This document shows positions 47,656-55,489 of a stretch of DNA of 61,164 nucleotides, piece after piece; positions within the stretch are counted from its first letter, which is position 1; each line of letters starts with the position of its first letter. The notes under the pieces were generated by a model, which searched no databases, was not told the origin of the DNA, and saw nothing but the letters and a program-made list of their open reading frames with translations. The translations under genes and the position numbers were made by a program. The stretch covers positions 1 through 61,164 of the forward strand of contig JAUXRI010000187.1 in the NCBI GenBank assembly GCA_030681895.1. Reading direction: 5' to 3'. This DNA is from Myxococcales bacterium. GTDB lineage: Bacteria; Myxococcota; Myxococcia; Myxococcales; Myxococcaceae.

Positions 47656-48768
47656 ATGCCCCCTGCGCCACTACCGTCGCTTGTCACCTGGATCGAGGTG
47701 CAGTCGCGCCTCGAGATGCTCTTTCCGATCGCGACGTCCAATCGCAATTGGCTCATTCGCGACATCGCCGCGAAGACGGTCTTCGTCATGCTCTACGTCG
47801 GTGCCACCGAGAGCAGCGGTTCTCGTGTTGGGCCCAAGCACATCTACAAGATGACCGACAAGCAGGCGGAACTCGTCTCGCAGGAACAACGCTTCGCGTA
47901 CGACGTCGTAGTGCGTGCTCCGGGGTACTCGCCCAACGGAAAGTCATGGTTCGCAGACAACACGCGCGAGCCCATTCGTGATGAGACCCTGAAGGAGGGC
48001 CTCATCCGGGTTGGTGCGGTCGGGTTCGATTCGACCGTCCCCACCACCTCAAGCAAGCCGCGCTACTTCCTCAAGGCCGACTTCGCCGCTCTCTTCGACC
48101 CCGCGCTCATCGGTGACGCGCTTGAGGCCGCCATTTCGAAGTGGCGCACGAAGCACCTGACCGCCTCCGAGCTCAAGCGCACGCTCATCGTGGCGGCCGC
48201 CGACGTAGCTGATGCTCAGATCAGCGTGAAGCTCCCAGGGCCCGGCGGCGGTACGAGGACGCTCGAACCTGGTCCTACCCAGGTGATTGCCAAGAAGTTC
48301 CTCGAGGACTTCGTTCCGCGCTTCTTCAACCGCGCTCACATCATCTTCCTCAGCCAGAGCGGCCAGAAGGTCGTCCACGCGGACCACAAGTTCGCACAGC
48401 AGCTCGGCCTCGATATCAACGCCGGCAAGCTGCTGCCCGACCTCATCCTCGCCGAGACAGAGCCGCGGCTCGTCCTCGTCTTCGTGGAATTCGTCGCGTC
48501 CGACGGACCCATCAGCGAGAAGCGCAAAGAAGAGCTTCAGCAGCTGGCCAGCAACACGAAGCTCCCCGCGTCGGACCTCGCATTCGTCACCGCGTTCCTC
48601 GATCGAAGCAGTCCCCCATTCAAGTCTCGCTTCGCCGAGCTCGCCTGGAACTCATTCGCCTGGTGTGCCGGCGAACCGGAGCGCCTCATCGCTCTGTTTG
48701 ATCAACGCGAGCCGTCCGACCTGAAGCTCGACGGAGTCCTCAGGTTAATGGTGCCGAACGAGCAGTGA
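47656..48768 (+). CDS. BsuBI/PstI-family restriction endonuclease
   Basis: This 370-aa protein has a helical N-terminal part (ATSNRNWLIRDIAAKTVFVM) and a C-terminal PD-(D/E)XK core. LLPDLILAETEPRLVLVFVE, then FVASDGPISEKRKEEL, matches the family's LPD...E..TSHGPIS.KR pattern closely. Members cut CTGCAG, so that is the best guess for the target. It follows the methylase by 3 bases. Confidence 0.9.
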   Translation: MPPAPLPSLVTWIEVQSRLEMLFPIATSNRNWLIRDIAAKTVFVMLYVGATESSGSRVGPKHIYKMTDKQAELVSQEQRFAYDVVVRAPGYSPNGKSWFADNTREPIRDETLKEGLIRVGAVGFDSTVPTTSSKPRYFLKADFAALFDPALIGDALEAAISKWRTKHLTASELKRTLIVAAADVADAQISVKLPGPGGGTRTLEPGPTQVIAKKFLEDFVPRFFNRAHIIFLSQSGQKVVHADHKFAQQLGLDINAGKLLPDLILAETEPRLVLVFVEFVASDGPISEKRKEELQQLASNTKLPASDLAFVTAFLDRSSPPFKSRFAELAWNSFAWCAGEPERLIALFDQREPSDLKLDGVLRLMVPNEQ

Positions 48769-48892
48769 ACCGACTGCAGCGGGGCCCTAGTAGGTGGTCG
48801 GCGAGAGCGCGAACGTTCTGCAGCACGATGCTCTCGTGCGCGAACTGCGCCAGCCTCGCGATAGAGCGCTCGATTTCTTCGTCGGTTTTCAT
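48740..48892 (-). CDS. Small hypothetical protein (50 aa)
   Basis: MKTDEEIERSIARLAQFAHE, then SIVLQNVRALADHLLG, looks like a short helical protein; the start has aggagcatcATG. It converges on and overlaps the last 29 bases of the restriction nuclease gene, so its C-terminal 10 residues are doubtful as protein. It could be a control or accessory protein, or a chance ORF. Confidence 0.45.
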   Translation of the reverse strand: MKTDEEIERSIARLAQFAHESIVLQNVRALADHLLGPRCSRFTARSAPLT

Positions 48893-48930
48893 GATGCTCC
48901 TGGGCATTCCTCGGGGCCCGAACTGAGCCA

Positions 48931-49197
48931 TCAAGAACGGGGCTGAGGCCGAAGGCTCGCCTGCTTCCAGTATGCCTCCGCTTCAACCTTCGTCGCGACC
49001 CGGAGGTTTCGCCGGGGGAGCACCTCGTACGGTTCGACGATCGAACCGAAGTAGACGATCGCGCGGCCTCGTCCCTCGGCGTCGTCATCATAGTTGCCGG
49101 TTTCTCCCTTGAACTTCCCCGCCATCACCACCACGACGCCATACGCGCCCTCTTCGACTGGCGTCCACTCTGGGCCGGCTTTCGTCTTCGTCGTCAT
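48931..49197 (-). CDS. Hypothetical small beta-rich protein (88 aa)
   Basis: MTTKTKAGPEWTPVEEGAYG is followed by VVVVMAGKFKGETGNYDDDA, then RAIVYFGSIVEPYEVLPRRN. The VMAGKFKGETG stretch resembles a KOW-like or SH3-like beta motif. Its ATG overlaps the stop of the frameshifted gene upstream (ATGA), so the two were a coupled pair. Function unknown. Confidence 0.7.
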   Translation of the reverse strand: MTTKTKAGPEWTPVEEGAYGVVVVMAGKFKGETGNYDDDAEGRGRAIVYFGSIVEPYEVLPRRNLRVATKVEAEAYWKQASLRPQPRS

Positions 49198-49416
49198 TCC
49201 CTAACTCTACTTTGCGGCGCAGCGATTAAGCGATCGGCAGCAGCGCAGTCGGCCTGCGAGTTCCACACGCCCAGGACGAAGCGCGCGGCGGCCAGCAACT
49301 CGGCGCGGCTCATGCAGAGCCACTCGAGGAACTTCTGTGCGTCCCACGGACGGACGCCGAGCGCGCGCAGCAGCGAGCAAGCTCTCCACCAACACCTGAA
49401 ACCGTTGCTCCGTCAC
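49194..49416 (-). pseudogene. Frameshifted small gene
   Basis: A GTG at 49416 has a very good binding site (GGAGGAGG, 5-base spacing) and opens MTEQRFQVLVESLLA. The convincing continuation, ALGVRPWDAQKFLEWLCMSR, then AELLAAARFVLGVWNSQADC, is in another frame and ends with a TGA overlapping the next start (ATGA). One base too many lies within the GC-rich run gctcgctgctgcgcgcgctc. It may be a true mutation, a sequencing error or, less likely, programmed frameshifting. Confidence 0.6.
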
Positions 49417-49463
49417 GCAACCTCCTCCTCGGAAAGCCCACCCACTGCGGCGGCCTGTCGAAA

Positions 49464-50360
49464 CTACTCGCGAACCTCCCATCGCTTCGGCTTCCGCGCC
49501 TTGCCTGGCTGCAGCTCCTCGACGAAGCCGTTCTCTTCGTAGAGCGGGATGTCTTCGAGGGGCCCGCTCTCGATGGCGACGAAGGTCCCGTCGGTGAGGT
49601 CGTACATGAGCTGGTCGAGCGCGAAGGAGAGTCCAAGCGGGCCCTCACCGAGCTTCAGCTCCAGCCCGTTCTCCGGCACGAAGGGCAGCGTCACCATCCG
49701 CCTGAAGACCCGGCCCTCGTACTCGTTCTCGGCGAAGAACATGTAGAGCCAGACCGAGGCGAGCGCCGTCGATGTAGCCCCTGCGCGAACGGCGTCGAGC
49801 AGCTCCACCTGGTGGAGGACTGCGCTCCAGACATGCACCTGGCGCTCGTCCCGGTAGTGATGCTCGAGCCTGACCGCCTCCGACGCCGCTTCGGCCGCCG
49901 CGCGGTAGTCACCTTGCTCCGCAGCTTGGAGCGCCCGCTGGCCGTAGCCGAGGGCTCGTTCGGCGTCGGCTGCTGCCGCAGCGGTTTCGATTTCGGTGAG
50001 TCGCTGGGCCTCAGCGCAAACGGCCGGGAGCGCTTCGAGAGAGATGCCAATCTCGACCGCGAGCGACAGCTGCTGAAGCGCCTGGCTCCGCGACATGCGC
50101 TCTTCGGGCTCGCAAGGCGACACCATCACTGGATCGAAGTCCCACCACGCCAGTTCACCGGGGCGATTCATCTCAGGCACCTCAATCGGCGTCTTCGCAG
50201 CCAACATCGCCCAGAGGCGCCTGGCGAAGACGCTGACGTGCGAATGGCTCGGCTCCCAGTCGAGCCCCTTCCAGGCGGCGCCCGCGGCCTTCACAGCCGC
50301 GCGCAATCTGCCCATCAACTGCGCGGTTCGCTCCGCTGCACCGATTGACTCTCCACCCAT
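49464..50360 (-). CDS. Hypothetical protein (298 aa)
   Basis: The start MGGESIGAAERTAQLMGRLR has gggaggggtggtcacATG. The central part is helical and repeat-like (QALQQLSLAVEIGISLEALP, DAERALGYGQRALQAAEQGD, YRAAAEAASEAVRLEHHYRD), resembling TPR helices. The C-terminal part, LKLGEGPLGLSFALDQLMYD, then FVAIESGPLEDIPLY, is different. No specific family is recognised. Confidence 0.7.
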   Translation of the reverse strand: MGGESIGAAERTAQLMGRLRAAVKAAGAAWKGLDWEPSHSHVSVFARRLWAMLAAKTPIEVPEMNRPGELAWWDFDPVMVSPCEPEERMSRSQALQQLSLAVEIGISLEALPAVCAEAQRLTEIETAAAAADAERALGYGQRALQAAEQGDYRAAAEAASEAVRLEHHYRDERQVHVWSAVLHQVELLDAVRAGATSTALASVWLYMFFAENEYEGRVFRRMVTLPFVPENGLELKLGEGPLGLSFALDQLMYDLTDGTFVAIESGPLEDIPLYEENGFVEELQPGKARKPKRWEVRE

Positions 50361-50512
50361 GTGACCACCCCTCCCTGCTTCGTTTGAAGAACCTACTCGA
50401 CCCGACCGACATCCTTGAGTAGCCAGCGCCGCTGAGGGCCGCTGAGGTTGCGCTGGCAGCATTCCCCCCGGCAGCGCAGTCTCGTCGCTCGTCCCACCAA
50501 AGCTCCCGGTCA

Positions 50513-50827
50513 ATGACTCCATTCTCTGTCGTGAAGGTCTTCAGCACTACCCTGGCGCGCGATCGCGAGGTCATGGGGGAGCGCATCACCCAGTGGCTTC
50601 GCGAGCATCCGGGGCTCAAGCCCGTCGAGACCGAAGTCACCCAATCCAGCGACAAGGAGTTCCACTGCCTCACCGTCACGCTCTTCCTCCAGGGCGACGC
50701 GAGCAAGGTCCTCCAACAGCAGCATTCGACTGCCTCGCCCAACTCCAAGCCCGCGCCGGAGCCGGCGAGGCTACGGAGCCCCGGGGCGGTGAGGCCGGTC
50801 GTCCCCACTGGCAGCGGCCGCAAGTAG
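50513..50827 (+). CDS. Hypothetical protein (104 aa)
   Basis: MTPFSVVKVFSTTLARDREV, then MGERITQWLREHPGLKPVET and FHCLTVTLFLQGD, looks like a compact alpha/beta domain; the last 30 residues are low in complexity and overlap the converging DUF5131 gene's 3' end (57 bases). It is transcribed against its neighbours. The conserved-looking N-terminal 70 residues support a real gene. Confidence 0.65.
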   Translation: MTPFSVVKVFSTTLARDREVMGERITQWLREHPGLKPVETEVTQSSDKEFHCLTVTLFLQGDASKVLQQQHSTASPNSKPAPEPARLRSPGAVRPVVPTGSGRK

Positions 50828-51706
50828 AGCGCCGGCACGCGGGAACTCCCGCACACCCAGCTCGAGCGGCCACTCCTCGACGTCCCCTCCGTGTGGATCG
50901 CTCAGCTTCATCCCGAGCGGTCGGCTCCCCATCTGCTTCACGAAGGGCGCGATGCCAGCGGCGCGCGCGGCGGCAACGACATCGGCCGCCCAGGCCGGGT
51001 CGAACACCCTCGCCTTCTTCCCTGACTCTCCACCAACGATGACCCAGTGCAGGCCGGCGAGCTGGTGCCTTCGCAGGTCGACGGGCTCGAGCAAGGGCTC
51101 CATCGAAAGAAACCGCACCGCGGCCGGCGCGGCGACCAGGTGAGGGATGCGCTCCACCGCGCGCTCCTCGTCCTCCACCGTCGTGCCAAGCCACACGTTC
51201 GTGGGCGGAGCACCTGCGAGCCACGCCTCGAGCCACTCGATGGTCTCTGGGGCCACGGCCGCCCGACTGCGCGCACCGAGCGCCGTCTGGAGCATCGGGA
51301 GCACGTGCTGCGGACGCTTGGTGAGGAGCTGCCAGTCGAGGGCCGGCGTGGAGCGGATGAGCTCGAAGAGTTCAAGCCGCCAGAGGTCGAGGTCGAAGTG
51401 GGCGTTTGCCTCGAAGACGTCGGCGAGTGACGCCGCGAAGACGCGAGCTCTCTCACCCTTCGCGAGCGCAGCCGCGTTCCAGGCGAGCGGCTGCCGCCAG
51501 TAGCTCTCCGTCGTCCGGGTCCGCGGCGCGGACACGCCCCATCGCAGGGCCTTCTGCCCTTCCCTTCGTTGAGAGACGGGCACGCCACCCACGCGGCGAT
51601 CGAACGCCTCCGCGTAGCAGTTGGTGCAGCCGGGGCTCACCTTCATGCACCCGACCCACGGATTGAAGCTGTGACTGGTCCACTCGATGCCTGAGTTCTC
51701 ACCCAC
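50771..51706 (-). CDS. DUF5131 (phage Gp37/Gp68) family protein
   Basis: This 311-aa protein has the family hallmark IEWTSHSFNPWVGCMKVSPG, then CTNCYAEAFDRRVGGVP: three cysteines (C-x7-C-x2-C) likely binding an iron-sulfur cluster in a radical-SAM-like fold. Further on are LDWQLLTKRPQHVLPMLQ, VWLGTTVEDEERA and VRFLSMEPLLEPVDL, all typical. The GTG at 51706 has ggaggtgtgcc. Function in phages is not established. The 3' end overlaps an opposite gene. Confidence 0.9.
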   Translation of the reverse strand: MGENSGIEWTSHSFNPWVGCMKVSPGCTNCYAEAFDRRVGGVPVSQRREGQKALRWGVSAPRTRTTESYWRQPLAWNAAALAKGERARVFAASLADVFEANAHFDLDLWRLELFELIRSTPALDWQLLTKRPQHVLPMLQTALGARSRAAVAPETIEWLEAWLAGAPPTNVWLGTTVEDEERAVERIPHLVAAPAAVRFLSMEPLLEPVDLRRHQLAGLHWVIVGGESGKKARVFDPAWAADVVAAARAAGIAPFVKQMGSRPLGMKLSDPHGGDVEEWPLELGVREFPRAGALLAAAASGDDRPHRPGAP

Positions 51707-51947
51707 GGCACACCTCCGGGTTCGCCTCGAGCACCGCCTCAACGCGCGCCAGCACGACGACGAAAACCGACTCTCGCGACGTCGACGCCGGCGCCGTCTC
51801 TTCCGCGCGCAGGAGCTCTCGAAGCTGCATCAGCGCGTCCGCCAGGGCCTCGGTCACCACCACGCGGCAGCGCAGCACCTCGAGCTCGCGTCGCAGCTGC
51901 AGCTCCCGCGACGACTGGCTGACGTTGTTGTCCATGTTCGCGCTCAT
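51699..51947 (-). CDS. Small helical hypothetical protein (82 aa)
   Basis: MSANMDNNVSQSSRELQLRR, then ELEVLRCRVVVTEALADALM and QLRELLRAEE, looks like a coiled-coil helical protein. It overlaps the DUF5131 start by 8 bases and the upstream gene by ATGA, so it is in a four-gene overlapping series (52774 to 50771). Function unknown. Confidence 0.7.
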   Translation of the reverse strand: MSANMDNNVSQSSRELQLRRELEVLRCRVVVTEALADALMQLRELLRAEETAPASTSRESVFVVVLARVEAVLEANPEVCRG

Positions 51948-52225
51948 GACTGCTCCGCCGCGGCAACGCCCTGGGCCAACGTGCGGTCGAACCGCCGCGC
52001 CGGCGCGCGCTGGTGCGGCCGTGCCGCAGCCGGCTGCCGCTGCGCATCGAGGCGTCGCCGAGCCTCCGTCACGTCGCGGAAGCGAACAGCAGTGTGAATC
52101 TCGCGGATGAGGCAGCGCAGCTCCACCTCAGCCTGGCGGACGTTCGAGCCGCGGATGGCCTGGAAGCGCTTGTCGAACCACTTCTGGTTCAGCGCGGGCA
52201 TCTCTTCGTTGTCGTTCTCAGCCAC
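51944..52225 (-). CDS. Small hypothetical protein (93 aa)
   Basis: The GTG at 52225 has ggaggtgcacc. MAENDNEEMPALNQKWFDKR, then FQAIRGSNVRQAEVELRCLI and REIHTAVRFRDVTEARRRLD. It is helical and charged with a basic tail. A fragment almost identical to the FRDVTEARRRLDAQ part lies at 39.06-39.12 kb. Overlaps neighbours on both sides. Confidence 0.7.
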   Translation of the reverse strand: MAENDNEEMPALNQKWFDKRFQAIRGSNVRQAEVELRCLIREIHTAVRFRDVTEARRRLDAQRQPAAARPHQRAPARRFDRTLAQGVAAAEQS

Positions 52226-52487
52226 GGTGCACCTCCAGTCCGTACGACGGTTCCCTGTTCGCCGGCGTGAGTCGCCGAGCTGCGAGTGCTGCTTGCAGAC
52301 GCTGTTGAGCTGCCTCGAGCGCCTGCGTTGCTTGTTGAATCGCCTCGGCCGCCGCCCTGCCCTCGACGTCCTGCGCCCCTTCGAGCCCCCTGCCCGCTTC
52401 GGCCAGGGCCTCTGAGGTCCTGCGGAGCACCTGCGTCGCGCGCGCAACGAGGGTGAAGCGCTCGCGGAAGGCATCCCACCGGCTCAT
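52218..52487 (-). CDS. Small coiled-coil hypothetical protein (89 aa)
   Basis: MSRWDAFRERFTLVARATQV, then LRRTSEALAEAGRGLEGAQD and EAIQQATQALEAAQQRLQAA: a long Ala/Gln/Leu-rich helix with heptad character. ATG overlaps the upstream stop (ATGA). Function unknown. Confidence 0.7.
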   Translation of the reverse strand: MSRWDAFRERFTLVARATQVLRRTSEALAEAGRGLEGAQDVEGRAAAEAIQQATQALEAAQQRLQAALAARRLTPANREPSYGLEVHRG

Positions 52488-52774
52488 GCGACCACCCGCC
52501 GTGACTGCCCGAACTCGACGGCTTCCGTCGCCGCCAACAACCAGGCGTCCACCGCCGCCCAGCAATCGACCGTGGCCAGCGCCCTCCTCGCCACGTGGAA
52601 GTACGCCGACGCGTGAAACTGCTCGCCGTGGGCAGTGCAGAAGAACATCACGCGCGCCAGGTGCGCCGAGGTCTGCTCGACATCAGCCAGGGCCCCGCAC
52701 ACCACGCACCGCCGCTCACGCACGCGCATCGGCTGAGTCTGCAACTCGGGTCTGACAACCAACGCCTGGCACAT
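52484..52774 (-). CDS. Small zinc-ribbon-like protein (96 aa)
   Basis: MCQALVVRPELQTQPMRVRE is followed by RRCVVCGALADVEQTSAHLA and VMFFCTAHGEQFHAS, a CxxC...C..H arrangement that could bind zinc, and a helical C-terminus. It is the first gene of the overlapping four-gene series. GC-rich hairpins lie upstream at 52.8 kb. Confidence 0.7.
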   Translation of the reverse strand: MCQALVVRPELQTQPMRVRERRCVVCGALADVEQTSAHLARVMFFCTAHGEQFHASAYFHVARRALATVDCWAAVDAWLLAATEAVEFGQSRRVVA

Positions 52775-53372
52775 GGAAAACCCCTTGGAAATGGAGCCCC
52801 TAAAAGAGAGGGCACCCCCAGCGGGCGGCCCCCCTTCAGAATTGAAGAGGGGAGCCGAACGCGAAGCAGAAGGCAGTCAGTCGAGCCGCGCCGAGTGCGG
52901 TGCCGGCAGCCGTCTCGGACGCAACGGCCGTGACACCTGCGGAGAGCGCAGCGTGCGGCTTCATCGCCGAAGCAAGGTGGCGCGGGCGGTGCGTCAGGCT
53001 GACGAATTGCATCCCACTCGGCGCGGCGAAGTTCCGCTTGCTGTCCTGCGCTGGCCGGCCGCGAGGCGAGCGCCGCAGTTCATCCAGCGGGCCGTCGTCG
53101 AGGTGCGACGCACCGCACGCGAAGCGGCGACGATGGCCCGCTGGATGAGGCGCTCAATGCGGAGCGCGGGCCTGCGCAGCGTCGGCCACCGGCCGACCAA
53201 GAAGCCGTAAGAGGTGCGCAGAAGGCGCTCCAGCGCGGTGGTCTGTAGAGGTCGTCACCGCGCGCCTGGAGCCGGGTTGCTCTTGAAAAGAGAAGGCGTC
53301 TGAGCCGTTGGGCCCGAAGGTGGGGAGTTTCAAGAGTGGCGCCAACGTCGCGGGGCTGGCATCACCTCGGGC
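52775..53372. other. Divergent non-coding region with hairpins
   Basis: About 600 bases between a minus-strand and a plus-strand operon. Structures seen: CCCCTTCA...TGAAG-A-GGGG at about 52831-52852, and a longer inverted repeat with CATCCAGCGGGCC (53081-53093) pairing with GGCCCGCTGGATG (53135-53147), extendable to 20 positions with one mismatch. No ORF here is convincing. Confidence 0.5.
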
Positions 53373-53549
53373 GTGGCGAGAAAGAAGCTCAGCACGACGG
53401 TGTACCTGACGGCCGAGCAGGACGCCGCGCTGAAGGAACTCAGCGCGAAAACGAAGGTCCCGGCGGCTGAGTACATCCGCCAGGGCATCGACCTCATCCT
53501 CGCGAAACATCGAGAGGAGCTGTCGGGCCAGACGGAGCTGTCGCTGTGA
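53373..53549 (+). CDS. Ribbon-helix-helix small protein (58 aa)
   Basis: The GTG at 53373 opens MARKKLSTTVYLTAEQDAAL, then KELSAKTKVPAAEYIRQGID and LILAKHREEL. This is a textbook RHH fold (strand KLSTTVYLT, two helices), like CopG-type regulators. Its stop overlaps the GTG of the next gene (GTGA). Probably a regulator of this small plus-strand operon. Confidence 0.8.
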   Translation: MARKKLSTTVYLTAEQDAALKELSAKTKVPAAEYIRQGIDLILAKHREELSGQTELSL

Positions 53550-53923
53550 CGCCGCGCGAGGAGCTGTTGGCCGAGGTCGCTGAGCTCGGCCGGGAATTCA
53601 CCCGGCTTGGATGGAGTCGACGCCTGCAGCCGCTCCGCGACTACTACGCGGCCGTGGCCGCAGGCCAGGAGCGTACCGAGCGCTGGTCGCCCAACCTGGT
53701 GGCCGGCCTTCGCCGGGTGCTCGGCTTGGGGAAGGCCGCGCTGCCGATCGGCACGAGATGCCCGCGCTGCGAAGTTCCACAGGACGGCTCCTGGGCTGGT
53801 GCCCGCACGACGATGCACCTTGAGGACCGCTGGGCGATGGAGTGCGCCAAGTGCGGCTCGGAGTGGGTGGTGCTCGAACGCGAGCGGCACCACGCGGTCG
53901 GCAGCTCAGCGACGAGGCGCTGA
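53546..53923 (+). CDS. Zinc-ribbon hypothetical protein (125 aa)
   Basis: MTPREELLAEVAELGREFTR, then LGWSRRLQPLRDYYAAVAAG, is helical; the second half has GTRCPRCEVPQDGSW and WAMECAKCGSEWVVLER, two CxxC pairs that would make a zinc ribbon. Coupled to the RHH gene. Function unknown. Confidence 0.75.
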   Translation: MTPREELLAEVAELGREFTRLGWSRRLQPLRDYYAAVAAGQERTERWSPNLVAGLRRVLGLGKAALPIGTRCPRCEVPQDGSWAGARTTMHLEDRWAMECAKCGSEWVVLERERHHAVGSSATRR

Positions 53924-54077
53924 CGGAGAACGCAGCAACCTCGGGACAGCCGAGCGGTTCACGAGGCGCTGAGCAACGAAGCCCGCCCGCGACGCTTACG
54001 CCCGGTCGGGCTGGTTCGAGATGCTATGAGTTGCGCCGCAAGTGCGAAGTTCCACCCAACCCAAACTGGTACCGAGA

Positions 54078-54488
54078 ATGTCAGTAGACAAAATGATGCG
54101 GGAGATGGTGGCGAGCGAAGTCGCTCGGGCACTGGAACCCGTGAACGCAGCTCTCGCCGAACTACAAAGCAACAGCGCCATCATCGGGAGACTCGCTCTC
54201 GCCCTGGGCCAGCCCATCAAGCGTGGACCGGGTCGCCCCGCCCAAAAGACTCCTGTGGCCGGGCGCGGAGCGAAGCGCGGAAGCCGGACGAGTTCGAGCA
54301 GCACCAAGCGAGAGTGCGCCGTCATCGGCTGCGGCAAGCCCACGCTCAGCCGCGGCTACTGCGCTGCCCACTATCAGAAGTTCCGCATGCTCGACCGAAC
54401 CGGTCGACTTCCGGCCGACTGGGTGCCAGACGCCGCGCCAGCCTCGGTGCAGAACGTCGTACTGCCCCGTGGCCGACGCGCCGCGTGA
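54078..54488 (+). CDS. AT-hook/zinc-knuckle protein (136 aa)
   Basis: From ATG 54078, MSVDKMMREMVASEVARALE and PVNAALAELQSNSAIIGRLA form a helical N-terminus. A basic GRPAQKTPVAGRGAKRG linker resembles an AT hook. The C-terminal RECAVIGCGKPTLSRGYCAA, then HYQKFRML, is a small C...C...C..H zinc knuckle common in myxobacterial proteins of unknown role. An upstream GTG at 54042 is possible. Probable DNA-binding protein. Confidence 0.7.
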   Translation: MSVDKMMREMVASEVARALEPVNAALAELQSNSAIIGRLALALGQPIKRGPGRPAQKTPVAGRGAKRGSRTSSSSTKRECAVIGCGKPTLSRGYCAAHYQKFRMLDRTGRLPADWVPDAAPASVQNVVLPRGRRAA

Positions 54489-54545
54489 CCCGGCCGATCG
54501 CGATCAGTGGGCACGCGGGGAGCGTTGGACTGCTCCCCGAGAACG

Positions 54546-54800
54546 TCACCACTCGTAGGTCGGCAACTCGGTGACGAGCGGCCCGTCCGAGTCGAAGCGA
54601 ATGAAGACGCAGTTTTCGCGAACGGCCAGCGCGACCGCTGCGGTGAGCGTCGGCGCCGTCTTCGGGTCGATGTCCCTGCCGGTGTAGAGCAGCCAGCCGT
54701 CGTCACTGCTCATCGACGCGTGGTCCTCGAGCTGAGGAAGCTCGCGCGGGTCAAGGTGTCCGGTTGAGAGGATGATGGTGCGGTGGATCTCGAAGGGCAT
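54546..54800 (-). CDS. Hypothetical protein (84 aa)
   Basis: MPFEIHRTIILSTGHLDPRE, then DGWLLYTGRDIDPKTAPTLT and CVFIRFDSDGPLVTELPTYE. It is a small alpha/beta protein. The start has ggagacgacATG, and a perfect 9-bp hairpin (54815-54833) lies just upstream. Function unknown. Confidence 0.7.
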   Translation of the reverse strand: MPFEIHRTIILSTGHLDPRELPQLEDHASMSSDDGWLLYTGRDIDPKTAPTLTAAVALAVRENCVFIRFDSDGPLVTELPTYEW

Positions 54801-54814
54801 GTCGTCTCCGTGTC

Positions 54815-54833
54815 GAGGCGGACGGTCCGCCTC
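54815..54833. repeat. Intergenic hairpin upstream of the 84-aa gene
   Basis: GAGGCGGAC and GTCCGCCTC, one base apart. It is one of the GC-rich hairpins found just upstream of most small minus-strand genes here. Confidence 0.65.
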
Positions 54834-55007
54834 GCGACTGCGGCGGACCGGACGACGGTGCGATCGAGCGCGTGTTGGCGATCAACCGCGTCGAGAACTG
54901 AGCTGTTGATCTTCAACGTAGGCCGCTGCTCACGTAGTGGTCGTTGGCCATCCAGCGCTGACGGCTCCACGAAGATGCACTGACGCGCAACGCGCTAGGG
55001 TCTAGCC

Positions 55008-55220
55008 ATGATCAGCACTCACGAACTCTCCCGGATGTGCCTCAAGTGCCAGTGGGGAGCCGTCAGATTCGAAGTGAAGATGGGCAGCGCGGAGCCTGCC
55101 CACGAGATCATTCACGCGAAGTGCGAGCCCTGCGGGGCGAAGCACATCATCACGCTGAAGAGGAACTCGGAGACGAACGCCGGTTTCAGCTTCGACATGG
55201 CCCCCGAAGAGGATGAGTAG
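55008..55220 (+). CDS. Small Cys-containing protein (70 aa)
   Basis: MISTHELSRMCLKCQWGAVR, then FEVKMGSAEPAHEIIHAKCE and PCGAKHIITLKR. Two CxxC pairs (CLKC and CEPC) form a likely zinc ribbon, with an acidic tail (MAPEEDE). It stands alone on the plus strand. Function unknown. Confidence 0.65.
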   Translation: MISTHELSRMCLKCQWGAVRFEVKMGSAEPAHEIIHAKCEPCGAKHIITLKRNSETNAGFSFDMAPEEDE

Positions 55221-55235
55221 CGACCACTCGGTCGC

Positions 55236-55457
55236 CTAGGCGAGCCGGCGAAGTGACACGAACTCCGTGCGGGCGTCTGCCGCCCCCGCTGAGCTGGTCC
55301 AGAGACCTGGCTCGACCTGCTTCCCGACTACCCACGGGCGATCGCCTCGCTCCGACCAGCTGAGCAGCAGCGCCTTGTCGGGCTCACCGACGACCTCGCC
55401 ACCGGCCAGGACTTCCCATCGTTCAGGTCCGAGGGACTTCTGAGTTCCCGTCTCCAT
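55236..55457 (-). CDS. Hypothetical protein (73 aa)
   Basis: METGTQKSLGPERWEVLAGG, then EVVGEPDKALLLSWSERGDR and PWVVGKQVEPGLWTS. It is a small beta-rich protein with several Trp. It lies 32 bases after the cytosine methylase gene. Function unknown. Confidence 0.6.
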   Translation of the reverse strand: METGTQKSLGPERWEVLAGGEVVGEPDKALLLSWSERGDRPWVVGKQVEPGLWTSSAGAADARTEFVSLRRLA

Positions 55458-55489
55458 GGAGCCATTCTCGCACGCCCGGCGCCCCAACT

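Noticed and set aside
52773..53210. Plus-strand gene in the divergent region
   Set aside because: The open frame is compositionally biased, has no binding site, and contains both arms of an inverted repeat. It is not distinguishable from chance.
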